From positions 992,001 through 1,056,000 of the forward strand of contig NZ_CP087138.1 of the NCBI RefSeq assembly GCF_021650705.1: a stretch of 64,000 nucleotides of DNA, in the 5' to 3' direction. This DNA is from Pseudomonas sp. KNUC1026 (GTDB taxonomy: Bacteria > Pseudomonadota > Gammaproteobacteria > Pseudomonadales > Pseudomonadaceae). Positions 35,220-45,433 of the stretch are shown one piece after another. Under the pieces are notes generated by a model. That model was given only the letters and a program-made list of their open reading frames with translations, was not told the DNA's origin and searched no databases. Each line of letters starts with the position of its first letter. Position 1 is the first letter of the stretch. The position numbers were made by a program, and so were the translations under genes.

Positions 35220-35621
35220 ATGATCGGCAGCCTGCCCGAAAGAGCACTCGAAGAGCTTGCCACGATGGCCGAAGTAGACGGCCTGGCGTTGAGCGATCTC
35301 GCACCCGTTTGCGAAACATTCGACGCTACGCCAGCAGATGTTCTTAATGCGCTATCCATTTCCGTTGCACAAGGCTATCTGGACGGTTCGCTCACCTATG
35401 AGTTCCGTGATGACGTGATGAACGGAATCATCAATGCTCTGTGTAAAGTGGGCGAGGCCGCAGACACGCCTCAACCCGCTTTTTCACTCTACCAGGCATT
35501 CGACCTGGGCGAATGGCGCCGGAAGGGCGACGGGCCGGAAACTGACCCGGGCGAGAAGTACTCGAAGCCAGCCGTTGTGGAGATACTGCGAAATCTGCGT
35601 TCCAGTTCACGAATGGGTTGA
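35220..35621 (+). CDS. Hypothetical protein, 133 aa
   Basis: Acidic soluble protein starting MIGSLPERALEELATMAEVD, with a helical N-terminal region and a C-terminal part (YQAFDLGEWRRKGDGPETDP then KYSKPAVVEILRNL). No family is recognised. The ATG start follows AT-rich promoter-like sequence and the gene is divergent from the acetyltransferase. Codon use looks normal for the genome. Confidence 0.6.
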   Translation: MIGSLPERALEELATMAEVDGLALSDLAPVCETFDATPADVLNALSISVAQGYLDGSLTYEFRDDVMNGIINALCKVGEAADTPQPAFSLYQAFDLGEWRRKGDGPETDPGEKYSKPAVVEILRNLRSSSRMG

Positions 35622-35653
35622 GTTCGCCCAGTTTGGCAGCCGGCCCGTGCTGC

Positions 35654-36031
35654 TCATTTGCCCATAGGCACGGCGGCCCATCCTTTGCCCTTATCTGGAG
35701 AAGCCCTATCACCTGCCATACAAGTAACCACCTGCAAGCGCTTCATGGCTGCCAGCGTTTCAGGGTTCACCGGCTGGCCGTAGAGTTGGGCGAGTTTGGC
35801 GCTGCGGGCTAGCGAAGCTTGGTAGTTTTGATTGGCTTCGGCTTCGCAGCTATCAATGTCGACTTTGAATTCGGACTGTTGGGCGGCGGCGTTCATTCCC
35901 TTCTTTTCGTATCGCGTGCCTTCATAGGTCTGGCGAGTGTAATCGACTGCTGTTGTGGGCGTATGTGGGGCTGAGGCACAGCCTGCGAGCAACGTGGCAG
36001 CAAGGGTTGTGGCGATGAACTTATTGGGCAT
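35654..36031 (-). CDS. Small lipoprotein, unknown function, 125 aa
   Basis: Lipoprotein signal with lipobox LLAGC and lipidated Cys at about residue 18 (MPNKFIATTLAATLLAGCAS), followed by a soluble helical domain with two further Cys (DIDSCEAEANQNYQASL, QVVTCMAGD). Probably anchored in the outer membrane facing the periplasm. No family is recognised. Confidence 0.7.
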   Translation of the reverse strand: MPNKFIATTLAATLLAGCASAPHTPTTAVDYTRQTYEGTRYEKKGMNAAAQQSEFKVDIDSCEAEANQNYQASLARSAKLAQLYGQPVNPETLAAMKRLQVVTCMAGDRASPDKGKGWAAVPMGK

Positions 36032-36260
36032 GAGACTTCCTTGGCGACAGGGGATAGCACCTTCGAACTAAGCAATATATCGACGTTGGCCAATATTTCT
36101 GAATCAGTAGGCGGCCGTTATCCAAGCCAATGGCCATTCGGTTTGCAAGCTTCAGCCAGGCCTTGGAGAGATTCAGCTCGGCATAGGCATTGCTGGCCCC
36201 CCCGAGCCAAGCGCCTGCCACTGCCTTCGCACATCACAGCTCAACCAACTTGACGATACA

Positions 36261-36698
36261 TCAAGCTGAAAGCCGGATGATTGAACTTATGACCGACTTG
36301 AGGCGTTTCGAGCCGAAGATTTCACCTAGCAACAACTCCACAGAGCGCGCATCTGTCACAGTTGCTGAAGGTCCGGATAATGGATCACGTTTCAACCCGA
36401 TTTCTTCGGCGATTTTTTCATCTACTCGGAAGGACACAGGGTACAGGGTTATATCGTGTGAGAAACTGAATAGGTTGAATCTGTAGTCTTTGAGAAATTT
36501 ACCCTTTATGTCGAACCTATAGGCGAAATCGTTCGACAGCCCGAGCCGCATCATGTCGAAGGCATCCAGCTGAATGAGCTCCGCATAAACCATGTCATTG
36601 GTGAGTTGAGGCAGGAGCCGTGCCTGCTCTTCCAGCAGCGCCTTCGTTGAAGGCAAGTCATTTTTTTCAAATTCTGTTGGCCATAAGTTCTTCATCAA
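36261..36698 (-). CDS. Hypothetical protein, 145 aa
   Basis: Starts MMKNLWPTEFEKNDLPSTKA. Soluble mixed alpha/beta protein with a central RFDIKGKFLKDYRFNLFSFS segment. AT-richer than core genes, consistent with an accessory origin. It is 11 bases downstream of the endonuclease-like gene on the same strand and so possibly co-transcribed. No family is recognised. Confidence 0.55.
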   Translation of the reverse strand: MMKNLWPTEFEKNDLPSTKALLEEQARLLPQLTNDMVYAELIQLDAFDMMRLGLSNDFAYRFDIKGKFLKDYRFNLFSFSHDITLYPVSFRVDEKIAEEIGLKRDPLSGPSATVTDARSVELLLGEIFGSKRLKSVISSIIRLSA

Positions 36699-36709
36699 AA
36701 ACTCCTATT

Positions 36710-37509
36710 TCAGATCAACTGCAAAAAAAATGGGTAAATGGTCACTTGTCTTGGGCGTTTTTTGCTGTTTACCAGATCAAAGGGGCCGGCAGTTGTAAGG
36801 ATTTTAAGCGAGGCCTTGTCAAGTTTGCGCGCGATCGAGGGCCTCAGGATGACCTGATCGAGTGTATTCCAATAGTGCGAAAGGGAGGAGGGGGATGAAT
36901 GGTAGTAGGTGCCTGGCACACCACTGAAATCACCGAGCAAGTTCCACGACGGGTTATAGAAAAAACTGAATGAGTTTCCATGCAGCTTGCGCTCCATCCG
37001 AGCCGCAGTTGCCAGGCAGGGAAGCGAGTTCATTGCAGCGGCAGACATCATCCCATGATCGAAAGGATTCATGTTGAAGTCCCCAGTAACGATGGAATCG
37101 GCGTGCCCCGCCTCTGATTCGGCTTTTTCAAGATCCTGCTTGAAAAAAGTGGCTATATGAACCTGGCCGATATCATCGGTGTGCAGTTTGCTGGGTAGGT
37201 GTACGAAGGCGAGCAATACAGGGTTGCACCCAGGCACAGCCAATTCCTTGATCGTGTATCGGCCTGATTCACGCTTGTGGTGAATGCAAGAGGGGGAAAT
37301 GAAACAGCCAACGTAATGCGCTCACAGCCGATCTGAGGTATCAGAAAAAAGCTCAACCCTTTTCTGGAAAGCTCATGCAGCAGGCTTACTCCATCGGCTG
37401 AGTATTCCGCAAGTGCAATCAGGTTAGCGCCTGTCGAAACGGCAAGTTCAGAGATTTCCAGATCGGGAGCCTTTCTCCCGGCATTCCAGAACAAACACCT
37501 CAGCTGCAT
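36710..37509 (-). pseudogene. Endonuclease/exonuclease/phosphatase-family protein, frame broken once
   Basis: About 266 aa when joined. EEP-fold landmarks are the N-terminal LRCLFWNAGRK (catalytic Asn) and LIALAEYS (acidic residue). After the break come SIVTGDFNMNP (Asp/Asn pair) and WNTLDQVILRPS near the C-terminus. At about 37281 a missing C shifts FPPLAF away from HHKRESGRYTIKEL. The family are metal-dependent nucleases or phosphodiesterases. It precedes the 145-aa unknown gene on the same strand, a possible two-gene unit. The role is unknown. Confidence 0.65.
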
Positions 37510-37628
37510 TTAAAGGCTCACCTTTTGACATGGAGTGGCATGCAATTTTGATAAAAGATAGTAATGCTTTTCAGCGGGCTCAGGCGCCATAGCGATAGAA
37601 ACGCAACAGCGAGCCGGGCGCGCCATAC

Positions 37629-38874
37629 TCAGCGCGCGCCCAACCCCACCCTCATATCCGCCCCACTCGGCTGCTGATACAACACCAACCCGAACTCCGG
37701 CAGCACCGCCAGTAGATAATCGAAGATATCCCCTGAATCCGCTCGTAATCCGCCCACACCGTGGTGCGGGTAAAGCAATACACTTCAATTGGCACACCCT
37801 GCGAGGTGCTCTCCATCTGCCGCACCATGCAGGTCATGTTCGGCTGCACATCGGGTGGCTTTTCAGGTAGGCCAGGGCAAAGGCGCGGAAGGTGCCCAGG
37901 TTGGTCATGCGGCGTTGGTTGGCGGCCCGGTTGGCTACATTCCCCTGCGCCTCGTTCCATGCCTGCAACTCCGCCTGCTTGCGCGAGACGTAGTCGGTGA
38001 GCAAGCGCACTTCGCTCAGGGTGGTTTGTTCCTCGGGGCGAGAAAGCGCACGCTGCTGGCGTCGATGAACAGGCTGCGCTTGATGCGCCGCCCACCGGCC
38101 TGCTGCATGCCGCGCCAGTTGCGGAAGGATTCGCTCATCAGGCGCCAGGTGGGGATGGAGACGATGGTCTTGTCGAAGTTCTGCACCTTCACCGTGTTGA
38201 GGGTGATGTCGACCACGTCGCCGTCAGCGCCCACCTGGGGCATTTCGATCCAGTCGCCCACGCGCAGCATGTCGTTGCTGGTGAGCTGCACACCGGCGAC
38301 GAAGGAGAGCAGGGTATCTTTGTAGACCAGCAGGATGACCGCCGACATGGCGCCAAGGCCGGAGAGCAGCAGCAGCGGCGAGCGGTCGATGAGGGTGGCG
38401 ACGATGATGATGCTGGCGAACACGTAGAGCATCATCTTGGCCAGTTGCACGTAACCCTTGATGGAGCGGGTACGGGCGTGTTCGGTGCGCGCGTAGATGT
38501 CTCAGCAGGGCGTTGAGCAGGGCGCTCAGGGCCAAGGCCTGGAACAGGATGGTGACAGCCTGGGCGACGTTGCCGAGCACGTGGGCCAGGCTTGCGTTGA
38601 GCTCGGGCACCAGCGCCAGGCCAAACTGCACCACCAGCGAAGGCACCATTTGCCCCAACCGCAGGAAGACCTTGTTGTGGCGCAGGTCTTCGACCCAGTT
38701 GAGGTTGAGCTGGCGCGCCAGCAGCCGCGCCGTGCGTTGCAACACCAGGCGCACCAGGCGCCCGCAGGCCCAGGCCACCAGAAGCAACACAGCGAAGCCC
38801 ATGACGGCCTGGAGCAGCGGGTGGCGGTCGAACACAGCCCAGAGGGCCTGAAGCTGGAGCCATAGGGTTTGCAT
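37629..38874 (-). pseudogene. YbdG-like mechanosensitive channel (MscS superfamily), frame broken four times
   Basis: Joined length is about 415 aa, the same as E. coli YbdG. The N-terminus MQTLWLQLQALWAVFDRHPL leads into five membrane segments. The MscS-type pore helix and beta domain follow (GLGAMSAVILLVYKDTLLSF, VGDWIEMPQVGADGDVVDIT, NFDKTIVSIPTWRLMSESFR). The C-terminal parts SEVRLLTDYVSRKQAELQAW and GVPIEVYCFTRTTVWADYER complete it. Breaks lie at about 38502, 38035 (C run), 37853 (C run) and 37730 (G run on the coding strand). Each is repaired by one base, so the gene is almost certainly intact in the organism. It gates osmotic downshock in the inner membrane. Confidence 0.85.
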
Positions 38875-38962
38875 GAGCGAGCCTGTGCGGGGAAAAACAG
38901 CGCGTTATTAGACGCGAGTCATCGCCGCTTGGCCATGCCGATGCGTTACGCGGTGTTAAAGC

Positions 38963-39349
38963 TCAACGCAGGTGCAGCGGTACGCTCGGCATTTTCAGAG
39001 CAAGAGCCATCCCCAGCCCAAAGGCCAGAATCACCAGCACGCCGACCCAGGCGAGCTTCGGGCCGCGCCGTGCGGGCGGCAGGGCAGGGGGCAGCTGTGT
39101 CGGGCTGCCGGGGTAACCCGGCGCAGGTTGGGCATCGATCCAGCTGTCGTGCTCGGCCTTGCGTTTGGGGTCGCTGAGCACGGCGTAGGCTTCGTTCACC
39201 AGCAGCAGGATGCGGGTGGCGTTGTCGCTGCCGGGGTGCTTGTCGGGGTGGTACTTCTGCACCAAGGCCTTGTAGGCCGCGCGGATCACTTCCGGCGGGG
39301 CGTTGCGGGTCACCCGCAGGTTGTTGTAGTGGGTATGCAGCTCAGACAT
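38963..39349 (-). CDS. J-domain protein with C-terminal membrane anchor
   Basis: A 128-aa DnaJ-domain co-chaperone. The J domain (about 4-66) carries the HPD tripeptide in YHPDKHPGSDNA and the usual helix I-IV pattern. A Pro-rich linker follows, then one transmembrane segment (LAWVGVLVILAFGLGMALAL, about 103-122). It would recruit DnaK to the inner membrane. The start MSELHTHYNNLR is preferred over an upstream Met. Confidence 0.85.
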   Translation of the reverse strand: MSELHTHYNNLRVTRNAPPEVIRAAYKALVQKYHPDKHPGSDNATRILLLVNEAYAVLSDPKRKAEHDSWIDAQPAPGYPGSPTQLPPALPPARRGPKLAWVGVLVILAFGLGMALALKMPSVPLHLR

Positions 39350-39448
39350 GGCGCCGTTCCAAAACCAGGTTCGCCGTGGGTATACGGCTGGCAAGCTGTG
39401 TATCGGCGTTGGTACGGGGGACTTGAGCGCAGGTGTGCGGGTGCAACG

Positions 39449-40600
39449 TTACCCTTGCGCTGAATCACCTTCAGCCACTGCGCTGCGTGCCCAGCACCCC
39501 ACTGCGCTGGCCACGATCGCAAGGCCCGCCAGGCTGAACACCCACGGTGCCGAGGCCACTGGCAGCAGCCAGCCGGCCAGCATCGGGCCAAGCCCCGCAC
39601 CGATGTCGCGCCACACGGCGTTGGAGGCCAGCGCCTGCACACGCGCATGGCCGGGGTTACGCTCGGCCACCAACGTAGTCACCAGCGGCAGTTGCAAGGC
39701 GCGCAGCACCAGCACACCGGCGGCCCCCGCCACTACCCAGAGGCTGCCGAACGCCGCCAGGGCCAGTGCGCTGAGCACCGAGAACAGCAACAGCATGGCG
39801 CTGGCACCATAGCGCTGCGCCGCATGCCCGCCCAATGGACTGAGCAGCATTTCGGACAGGTAGCGCAGGCCCATCAACAGCCCGGCGACGATCAGTGCAT
39901 CGCCCCCCAGCAGGTTCTGCGCCTGCAGCGACAGGCCGAAGATGAACAGCCCATCCAGCGCCACGCCTTCAATGAAAGACCACAACGCCACGCTGTCGGG
40001 CAGCCGCAGCTTGCGCCGGCCACCACCCAGTGCATGCGGGGCTGCAGGCAGGCGCCGGGCGATCACTGCGCCCGCCAGGCAGCTGAAGGTCAACACCATG
40101 AACACCGAGCGCGGCCCACAGGCTTCGCTGAGCAGAGCGCCCAGGGGCAGGGCCAGCATCGGGCCGATGGCGATGAAGGCGCGCGAGCGCCCGGAGCGTT
40201 TTGCAGCGCCTTCGGCGTGGGCGGTGGCCAGTACTTGGGTCGAGAGGTTCAGCGCCGCAAAACACAGGCCCCACACCAGGCGCAGGCCCAGCAGTGCGGC
40301 GAAACCTGAAAGCGTCGAGTTGCCGACCGCGCAGCCCATCGCTGCTACAGCCGCGATGGTGAGGGTGCGGCGGTCACCGAAGCGGCTGTAGAAGCGCAGC
40401 ACCTGGCGATACCCGAAGATCCGCACCAGGCGGTTGGCCGCCAACAGGATGCCGGCCTCGGCGAGGGTGATGCCGAAAGCTTCCGGATGCATCGGCAGCA
40501 GCAGGTACAGCAGCACATCGCTCGGTAGGCAGAGCGCCAAGGTGAGGGCGGCGAGGCGGGCGTTGCGGTCAGCGCTGCGGAGCGTGGCGGTATCGGTCAT
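39449..40600 (-). CDS. MFS transporter
   Basis: Inner membrane major facilitator of about 383 aa with 12 predicted helices. Loop motif A is degenerate (RLVRIFGYRQVLRFYSRFGDRR); helix 5 has GPMLALPLGALLSEACGP. The second half includes LLMGLRYLSEMLLSPLGGHA. The cargo is unknown; drug or metabolite efflux is usual for such sequences. The start is uncertain: MTDTATLRSADR at 40600 is chosen, with Met at 40615 and 40639 possible, none with a strong ribosome-binding site. Confidence 0.85.
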   Translation of the reverse strand: MTDTATLRSADRNARLAALTLALCLPSDVLLYLLLPMHPEAFGITLAEAGILLAANRLVRIFGYRQVLRFYSRFGDRRTLTIAAVAAMGCAVGNSTLSGFAALLGLRLVWGLCFAALNLSTQVLATAHAEGAAKRSGRSRAFIAIGPMLALPLGALLSEACGPRSVFMVLTFSCLAGAVIARRLPAAPHALGGGRRKLRLPDSVALWSFIEGVALDGLFIFGLSLQAQNLLGGDALIVAGLLMGLRYLSEMLLSPLGGHAAQRYGASAMLLLFSVLSALALAAFGSLWVVAGAAGVLVLRALQLPLVTTLVAERNPGHARVQALASNAVWRDIGAGLGPMLAGWLLPVASAPWVFSLAGLAIVASAVGCWARSAVAEGDSAQG

Positions 40601-40786
40601 GGGGGCCGGCAACATGCTGTCATGATTTTGCAAGATCATGCCGGCTGCCGGGCGCCGGCTTCAACCGTTGAAAGCGGCGCGCCAGGCATGACCGTTCGTC
40701 GGCCGCTTCACACTTTGCACCCGCTGTTGCGCTCAGTAGTCAGGTAGGGGCCTGAGGTTGGCCCCCGGCTGGCCCAAGGAGGCCCA

Positions 40787-41128
40787 ATGATGAAAAAGAC
40801 TCTGCTCGCGCTCGTGGCTGGAAGCCTGTTCGGCGCAGCCTTGCCCGCCGCCTGGGCGACCAACGAACCGGCTTCGGAGTGCAAGTCCGATCAGGTGTCG
40901 ATCACGTTCCTGGACCACCAGAAGTGCTACGGCGAAGGCGACAAAGCCCCAGACGTAAACTCTCGTGACGAAGTGGCCGTCAAGAACTGGAAGCAACTGA
41001 ACCTGCCAGCCCCTCAGGAAAATGCCCAGTGGGTGAAATCAGGTAATCACTACCTGGAAATCAACCGCGAAAACGCAACCATCCTCCAGTTGCGTGACAG
41101 CCATGGCAAACCGCTGCCAAAAAGCTGA
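40787..41128 (+). CDS. Small periplasmic protein, RcnB-like C-terminus
   Basis: A 113-aa precursor with a Sec signal (MMKKTLLALVAGSLFGAALP, cut after AWA). The C-terminal WVKSGNHYLEINRENATILQ resembles the tail of RcnB-type periplasmic proteins, and two Cys (ASECKSD, HQKCYGEG) could form a disulfide. A GGAGG ribosome-binding site precedes it. No metal-binding motif is clear, so the RcnB link is tentative. Confidence 0.7.
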   Translation: MMKKTLLALVAGSLFGAALPAAWATNEPASECKSDQVSITFLDHQKCYGEGDKAPDVNSRDEVAVKNWKQLNLPAPQENAQWVKSGNHYLEINRENATILQLRDSHGKPLPKS

Positions 41129-41154
41129 TCACGCAACCTTCGGTGTCGCGCGGG

Positions 41155-42452
41155 TTACCGCGCGGCGCTGATTCTCCAGATCTTGTTCCCCACGTCATCG
41201 GCCACCAGCACGCCACCTTTGTGGTCACTGGCCACGCCCACGGGGCGGCCATAGGCGTTCTCTTCCTTGGACAGGAAGCCAGTCAACAGGTCTACCGGCG
41301 CGCCGTTCGGCTTGCCATCCTTGAACGGTACGAACAGCACCTTGTAGCCACTGTGCGGCTTGCGGTTCCAGGAGCCGTGCTGGCCGATGATCGCGCCGTT
41401 GTCGAACGGTGCGGGCAGGGCATTGCTGTCGGCGAACATCAGGCCCAGTGACGCGGTGTGCGCACCGACGGCGTAATCCGGGGCAATGGCCTTGGCGACC
41501 ATGTCCGGGTTGGCCGGTTTGACGCGAGTGTCCACGTGCTTGCCCCAGTAGCTGAAGGGCCAGCCGTAGAAGGCGCCGTCCTTGACCGAGGTGATGTAGT
41601 CCGGTACCAGGTCGTTGCCCAGCTCGTCACGCTCGTTCACTGCGGTCCACAGCTGTTTGCTCTGCGGGTTCCAGGCCAGGCCGTTGGGGTTGCGCAGGCC
41701 CGAGGCGAAATGCGGTGCTGGCCCGTGGCCGCGTCCACTTCCCAGATGGCGGCACGGCCTTCCTCGGCGGGCAGGCCGTTGTCGCCCACGTTGCTGTTGG
41801 AGCCGGTGGTCACGTAGAGCTTCTTGCCATCGGGGCTGGCGATGACGTTCTTGGTCCAGTGGTGGTTGATCGGGCCGCCGGGCAGGTCGGTGACCTTCTC
41901 GCCTTTGCCCTGGATCGATTCAGCGCCTTCGGTGTACTTGAAGCGCAGCAGTGCATCGGTGTCGGCCACATAGAAGTCATTGCCCACCAGCGCCATGCCG
42001 AACGGCGAGTTCAGGTCCTTGAGGAACACGGTGCGGGTTTCGGCAACGCCGTCGCCGTCGCGGTCACGCAGCAGGGTGATGCGGTTGGGGCTGGGCACCG
42101 TGGCGCCGGCGCGGCTCATCACCTTCTCGGTCACGAAGCCCTTGATGCCTTTGTTGTCTTCGGGTTTGGGCGGGGAGTTGGTTTCGGCCACCAGCACGTC
42201 GCCGTTAGGCAGCACGTAGATCCAGCGCGGGTGGTCGAGGTTTTCGGCGAAGGCCTTGACCTGGGTGCCCGGTGCGGCGGTGGGCTTGGCGCCGGCGGGC
42301 CAGCCTTTGGCCGGGGCGATGTTCATGGTGGGGATCAGCGAGCTCTCGGGTTTCGGCAGCTGCGGGTCGGGGCCGAAGCCCACTGGCATGGAGGGCGCGG
42401 CCTGGGCGGCGCTGGCGATGAGCAGTGAAAGTGCAAGCGGGGTGCTTCGCAT
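41155..42452 (-). pseudogene. PQQ-dependent sugar (sorbosone-type) dehydrogenase, frame broken once
   Basis: Periplasmic beta-propeller oxidoreductase of about 432 aa. It has a signal peptide (to AAQA, about 19) and the family segments [80 protein letters not shown] and, after the break, [20 protein letters not shown] and [20 protein letters not shown]. One base is missing at about 41707, where HRI should run into [10 protein letters not shown]. It is divergent from the cobalamin operon. The substrate is probably an aldose or related sugar; PQQ dependence follows from the family. Confidence 0.87.
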
Positions 42453-42556
42453 GGCGGCTGTCCTTGTGCGGCGAATCGTTCAGGGTTGAAATATTCAGAG
42501 GCCTCGGCCGGGCGGTGGGTTCAGTCGATTGACGCACCCGGTGCCAGCCTCTAACC

Positions 42557-42736
42557 TTCGCGGTTCGTTTCAGGTGCCCGCTTGGCCGGGTGAAACAGGG
42601 AAGCCGGTCCGATGCCGGCGCTGCCCCCGCAACGGTAGATGAGACAGCCACGCGCAACCGCCACTGGGTGACCGGGAAGGCGCGCGGGGCGTGGGCCAGG
42701 CCCTGCTCATGAGCCCGGAGACCGGCCTGATCACAC
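42557..42736 (+). ncRNA. Cobalamin riboswitch
   Basis: Conserved AdoCbl aptamer elements appear in order: CAGGTGCCCGCTTGGCCGGG for P2/P3, GTGAAACAGGGAAGCCGGT, CTGCCCCCGCAACGGTA, the B12-box region GCCACTGGGTGACCGGGAAG and the closing GAGCCCGGAGACCGGCC. It lies directly upstream of cobO and should repress the cobalamin operon when B12 is plentiful. Confidence 0.95.
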
Positions 42737-42858
42737 CCTTTGAGCCCTGACCGCGCGGGTGCGAGCGGATCGACTGGCGCCAGCCTTTGCAGCCTTTTCA
42801 ACCGGCTGCCGGGGCTGGCGCGTCGTTGCTTGCCCCGCCGGTGCCGTGGAGAGCCGTG

Positions 42859-43470
42859 ATGCCCCAGCCCGACGACCGAGACCTGCGCCACCAGGCGCGC
42901 ATGCTGCGTAAAAAAGCCGTGATCGATGAACGCATCGCCAACGCCGGTGGCGACTGCGGCGTGCTGCTGGTGCTCGGCGGCAACGGCAAGGGCAAGAGCA
43001 GCTCTGCTTTCGGCATGCTCGCCCGCGCCCTGGGCCACGGTATGCGCTGTGGTGTGGTGCAGTTCATCAAGGGCCGCAACAGCACCGGCGAGGAGCTGTT
43101 CTTCCGCCGCTTCCCCGATGAGGTGAGCTACCACGTGATGGGTGAGGGCTTCACCTGGGAAACCCAGGACCGCCAGCGTGACATCGCCGCCGCCCAGGCC
43201 GCGTGGATCAAGGCCCGCGAGCTACTGGCCGACCCGGCCATCGGCCTGGTGGTGCTCGACGAGCTCAACATCGCCCTCGAACACGGCTACCTGGAACTCG
43301 ACCAGGTGCTGGAAGACCTGCAAGCCCGCCCGGCGATGCAGCACGTGGTGGTCACCGGCCGGGGCGCCAAGCCCGAGCTGGTTGAGCTGGCCGACACTGT
43401 GACCGAAATGGGCATGGTCAAGCACGCGTTTGCCGCCGGCATTCGCGCGCAGAAGGGCGTGGAGCTGTGA
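42859..43470 (+). CDS. cobO: Cob(I)yrinic acid a,c-diamide adenosyltransferase
   Basis: Attaches the 5'-deoxyadenosyl group from ATP to the corrin cobalt (CobA/CobO/BtuR family), 203 aa. The P-loop is LGGNGKGKSSSAFG (about 36-49). VVLDELNIALEHGYLE and HVVVTGRGAKPEL are family signatures. The start MPQPDDRDLR gives the usual length; the upstream in-frame extension overlaps the riboswitch leader. It is the first gene of the riboswitch-controlled operon and overlaps cobB by four bases. Confidence 0.95.
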   Translation: MPQPDDRDLRHQARMLRKKAVIDERIANAGGDCGVLLVLGGNGKGKSSSAFGMLARALGHGMRCGVVQFIKGRNSTGEELFFRRFPDEVSYHVMGEGFTWETQDRQRDIAAAQAAWIKARELLADPAIGLVVLDELNIALEHGYLELDQVLEDLQARPAMQHVVVTGRGAKPELVELADTVTEMGMVKHAFAAGIRAQKGVEL

Positions 43471-44786
43471 GCGAGCCGCGCCATTGCCCAGCGGTGCTGG
43501 TCGCAGCTCCGGCGTCCGGCCAGGGCAAAACCACCGTTACCGCAGCCCTTGCACGCTTGCATCGCCAGCAGGGCCGGCGCGTGCGGGTGTTCAAGTGCGG
43601 GCCCGACTTCCTCGACCCGATGATCCTGCAGCGCGCCAGCGGCGCGCCGGTGTATCAGCTCGACCTCTGGATGATCGGCCACGCGCACAGCCAGCGCCTG
43701 TTGTGGGAAGCGGCCGGGGATGCCGACATCATCCTGATCGAAGGGGTGATGGGGCTGTTCGACGGCACGCCTTCGAGCGCCGACCTGGCCCGCGCTTTCG
43801 GCGTGCCGGTGCTGGCGGTGATCGACGGCAAGGCCATGGCGCAAACCTTCGGCGCATTGGCGCTGGGCCTGGCCAGCTACCAGCGTGAGCTGCCGTTCGC
43901 CGGCGTGCTGGCCAACCGCGTCGGCAGCGCGCGCCACGCGCAGTTGCTGGAGGGCAGCTTGCCCGAAGGCCTGCGCTGGTACGGCGGCCTGCCGCGCGAC
44001 AGCGCCATCGAGCTGCCCAGCCGCCATCTGGGGCTGGTGCAGGCCGATGAGCTGGCGCATCTGGACACCCTGCTCGACGCCGCCGCCCAGGCGCTGGCTG
44101 GCTCCTGCGACCACCCCTTGCCGCCACCGGTGCGTTTCGAAGCGCCGGGCAGCGAGCACCATAGAGCCAGCCCTGGCCGGCCAGCGTATCGCCGTGGCCC
44201 GTGACGAGGCGTTTGCCCTTCTCTACCCGGCCAACCTGGCGCTGCTGCAAGCCATGGGCGCCGAGCTGTGCTTCTTTTCGCCGCTGCACGATCAGGCGCT
44301 GCCGGCCTGCGACAGCCTCTACCTGCCCGGCGGCTACCCCGAGTTGCACCACCAGGCGCTGGCAGCCAACCAGGCGATGCTGGCGCAGTGGCCGCGCATC
44401 ACGCAGCCGGCAAGCCGCTGCTGGCCGAATGCGGCGGCATGCTCTACCTGCTCGAAAGCCTCACCGACGTACACGGGCAGCGCGCCGCGCTTGCCGGCCT
44501 GCTACCGGGGCATGCGCAGATGCAGCCCAAGCTTGCCGCGTTGGCGTTGCAACAGGTGCAATTGCCTGAAGGCGAGCTGCGCGGGCACACCTTCCACCAT
44601 TCGCTCACCGATACCCCGCTTACGCCACTGGCACGCGGCACCAGCCCCAACGGCGGGCGTGGGGCCGAGGCCGTGTACCGGCTGGGCCGGCTCACGGCCT
44701 CCTACGTGCATTTCTATTTCCCTTCCAACCCTGGCGCGGTCGCCCGGCTGTTCAGTGCAGCGCCAGGCGAGGTGCGCGCGGCATGA
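43467..44786 (+). pseudogene. cobB: Cobyrinate/hydrogenobyrinate a,c-diamide synthase, frame broken twice
   Basis: ATP- and glutamine-dependent amidation of side chains a and c of the corrin ring. Net length is 439 codons from GTG 43467, overlapping cobO by four bases. The N-terminal synthetase carries the P-loop VAAPASGQGKTTVTAAL and LIEGVMGLFDGTPSS. The C-terminal glutamine amidotransferase has [11 protein letters not shown], catalytic Cys in [15 protein letters not shown] and [11 protein letters not shown]. The frame shifts at about 44160 and returns at about 44398, where a missing C explains IHAAGKPLL. The two shifts cancel and the sequence between and around is conserved, so sequencing error is likely. 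Confidence 0.92.
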
Positions 44787-45433
44787 GCGAGCACGCTTTC
44801 AGCGAAGCCGAACGCCTGGCGCTGTACCGCGCCATCGCCGAGCGCCGCGACATGCGCCACTTCATCGGCGGCCAGGTAGAGCCGCAGGTGATGGCACGCC
44901 TGCTCAAGGCGGCGCACCAGGCCCCGAGCGTGGGCCTGATGCAGCCCTGGCGCTTCATTCGTATCACCGAGCCTGCGTTGCGCCAGGGCATCCGCGACCT
45001 GGTCGAGCAGGAGCGGCTGAGCACTGCAGAGGCGTTGAACGAGCGCAGCGACCAGTTCATGCACCTGAAGGTCGAGGGCGTGCTCGACTGCGCCGAGCTA
45101 TGGGTGGCGGCGCTGATGGACGGCCGCGAAGCGCACATCTTCGGCCGCCGCACCTTGCCGGAGATGGACCTGGCGTCGCTGGCCTGTGCCATCCAGAACC
45201 TGTGGCTGGCCGCCCGCGCCGAGGGCCTGGGCATGGGCTGGGTATCGCTGTTCGACCCCGCCGCGCTGGCCGAACTGCTGGCCATGCCCGAGGGCGCAAA
45301 GCCGTTGGCCGTGCTGTGCCTGGGGCCGGTGGAAGCGTTCTACCCGGCACCGATGCTGGTGCTTGAAGAGTGGGCAGAGGAAAAACCGTTGGAGCAGATG
45401 ATCTTCGAAAACCGCTGGGGCACTGCGCCATGA
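44783..45433 (+). CDS. bluB: 5,6-dimethylbenzimidazole synthase BluB
   Basis: Oxygen-dependent destruction of reduced FMN to yield the lower ligand of B12; nitroreductase fold, 216 aa. Signatures are [32 protein letters not shown] and [18 protein letters not shown], followed by [12 protein letters not shown]. An ATGA overlap joins it to cobB and cbiB, so it is translated as part of the operon. Its presence shows that the organism makes DMB itself under aerobic conditions. Confidence 0.95.
   Translation: MSEHAFSEAERLALYRAIAERRDMRHFIGGQVEPQVMARLLKAAHQAPSVGLMQPWRFIRITEPALRQGIRDLVEQERLSTAEALNERSDQFMHLKVEGVLDCAELWVAALMDGREAHIFGRRTLPEMDLASLACAIQNLWLAARAEGLGMGWVSLFDPAALAELLAMPEGAKPLAVLCLGPVEAFYPAPMLVLEEWAEEKPLEQMIFENRWGTAP

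Noticed and set aside
36021..36221. Minus-strand frame of 66 codons with signal-like start
   Set aside because: No ribosome-binding site, overlaps the start of the lipoprotein gene and matches nothing recognised; considered chance.
42787..42858. Longer N-terminus for cobO
   Set aside because: The in-frame extension overlaps the expression-platform side of the riboswitch leader and does not fit the usual CobO length.
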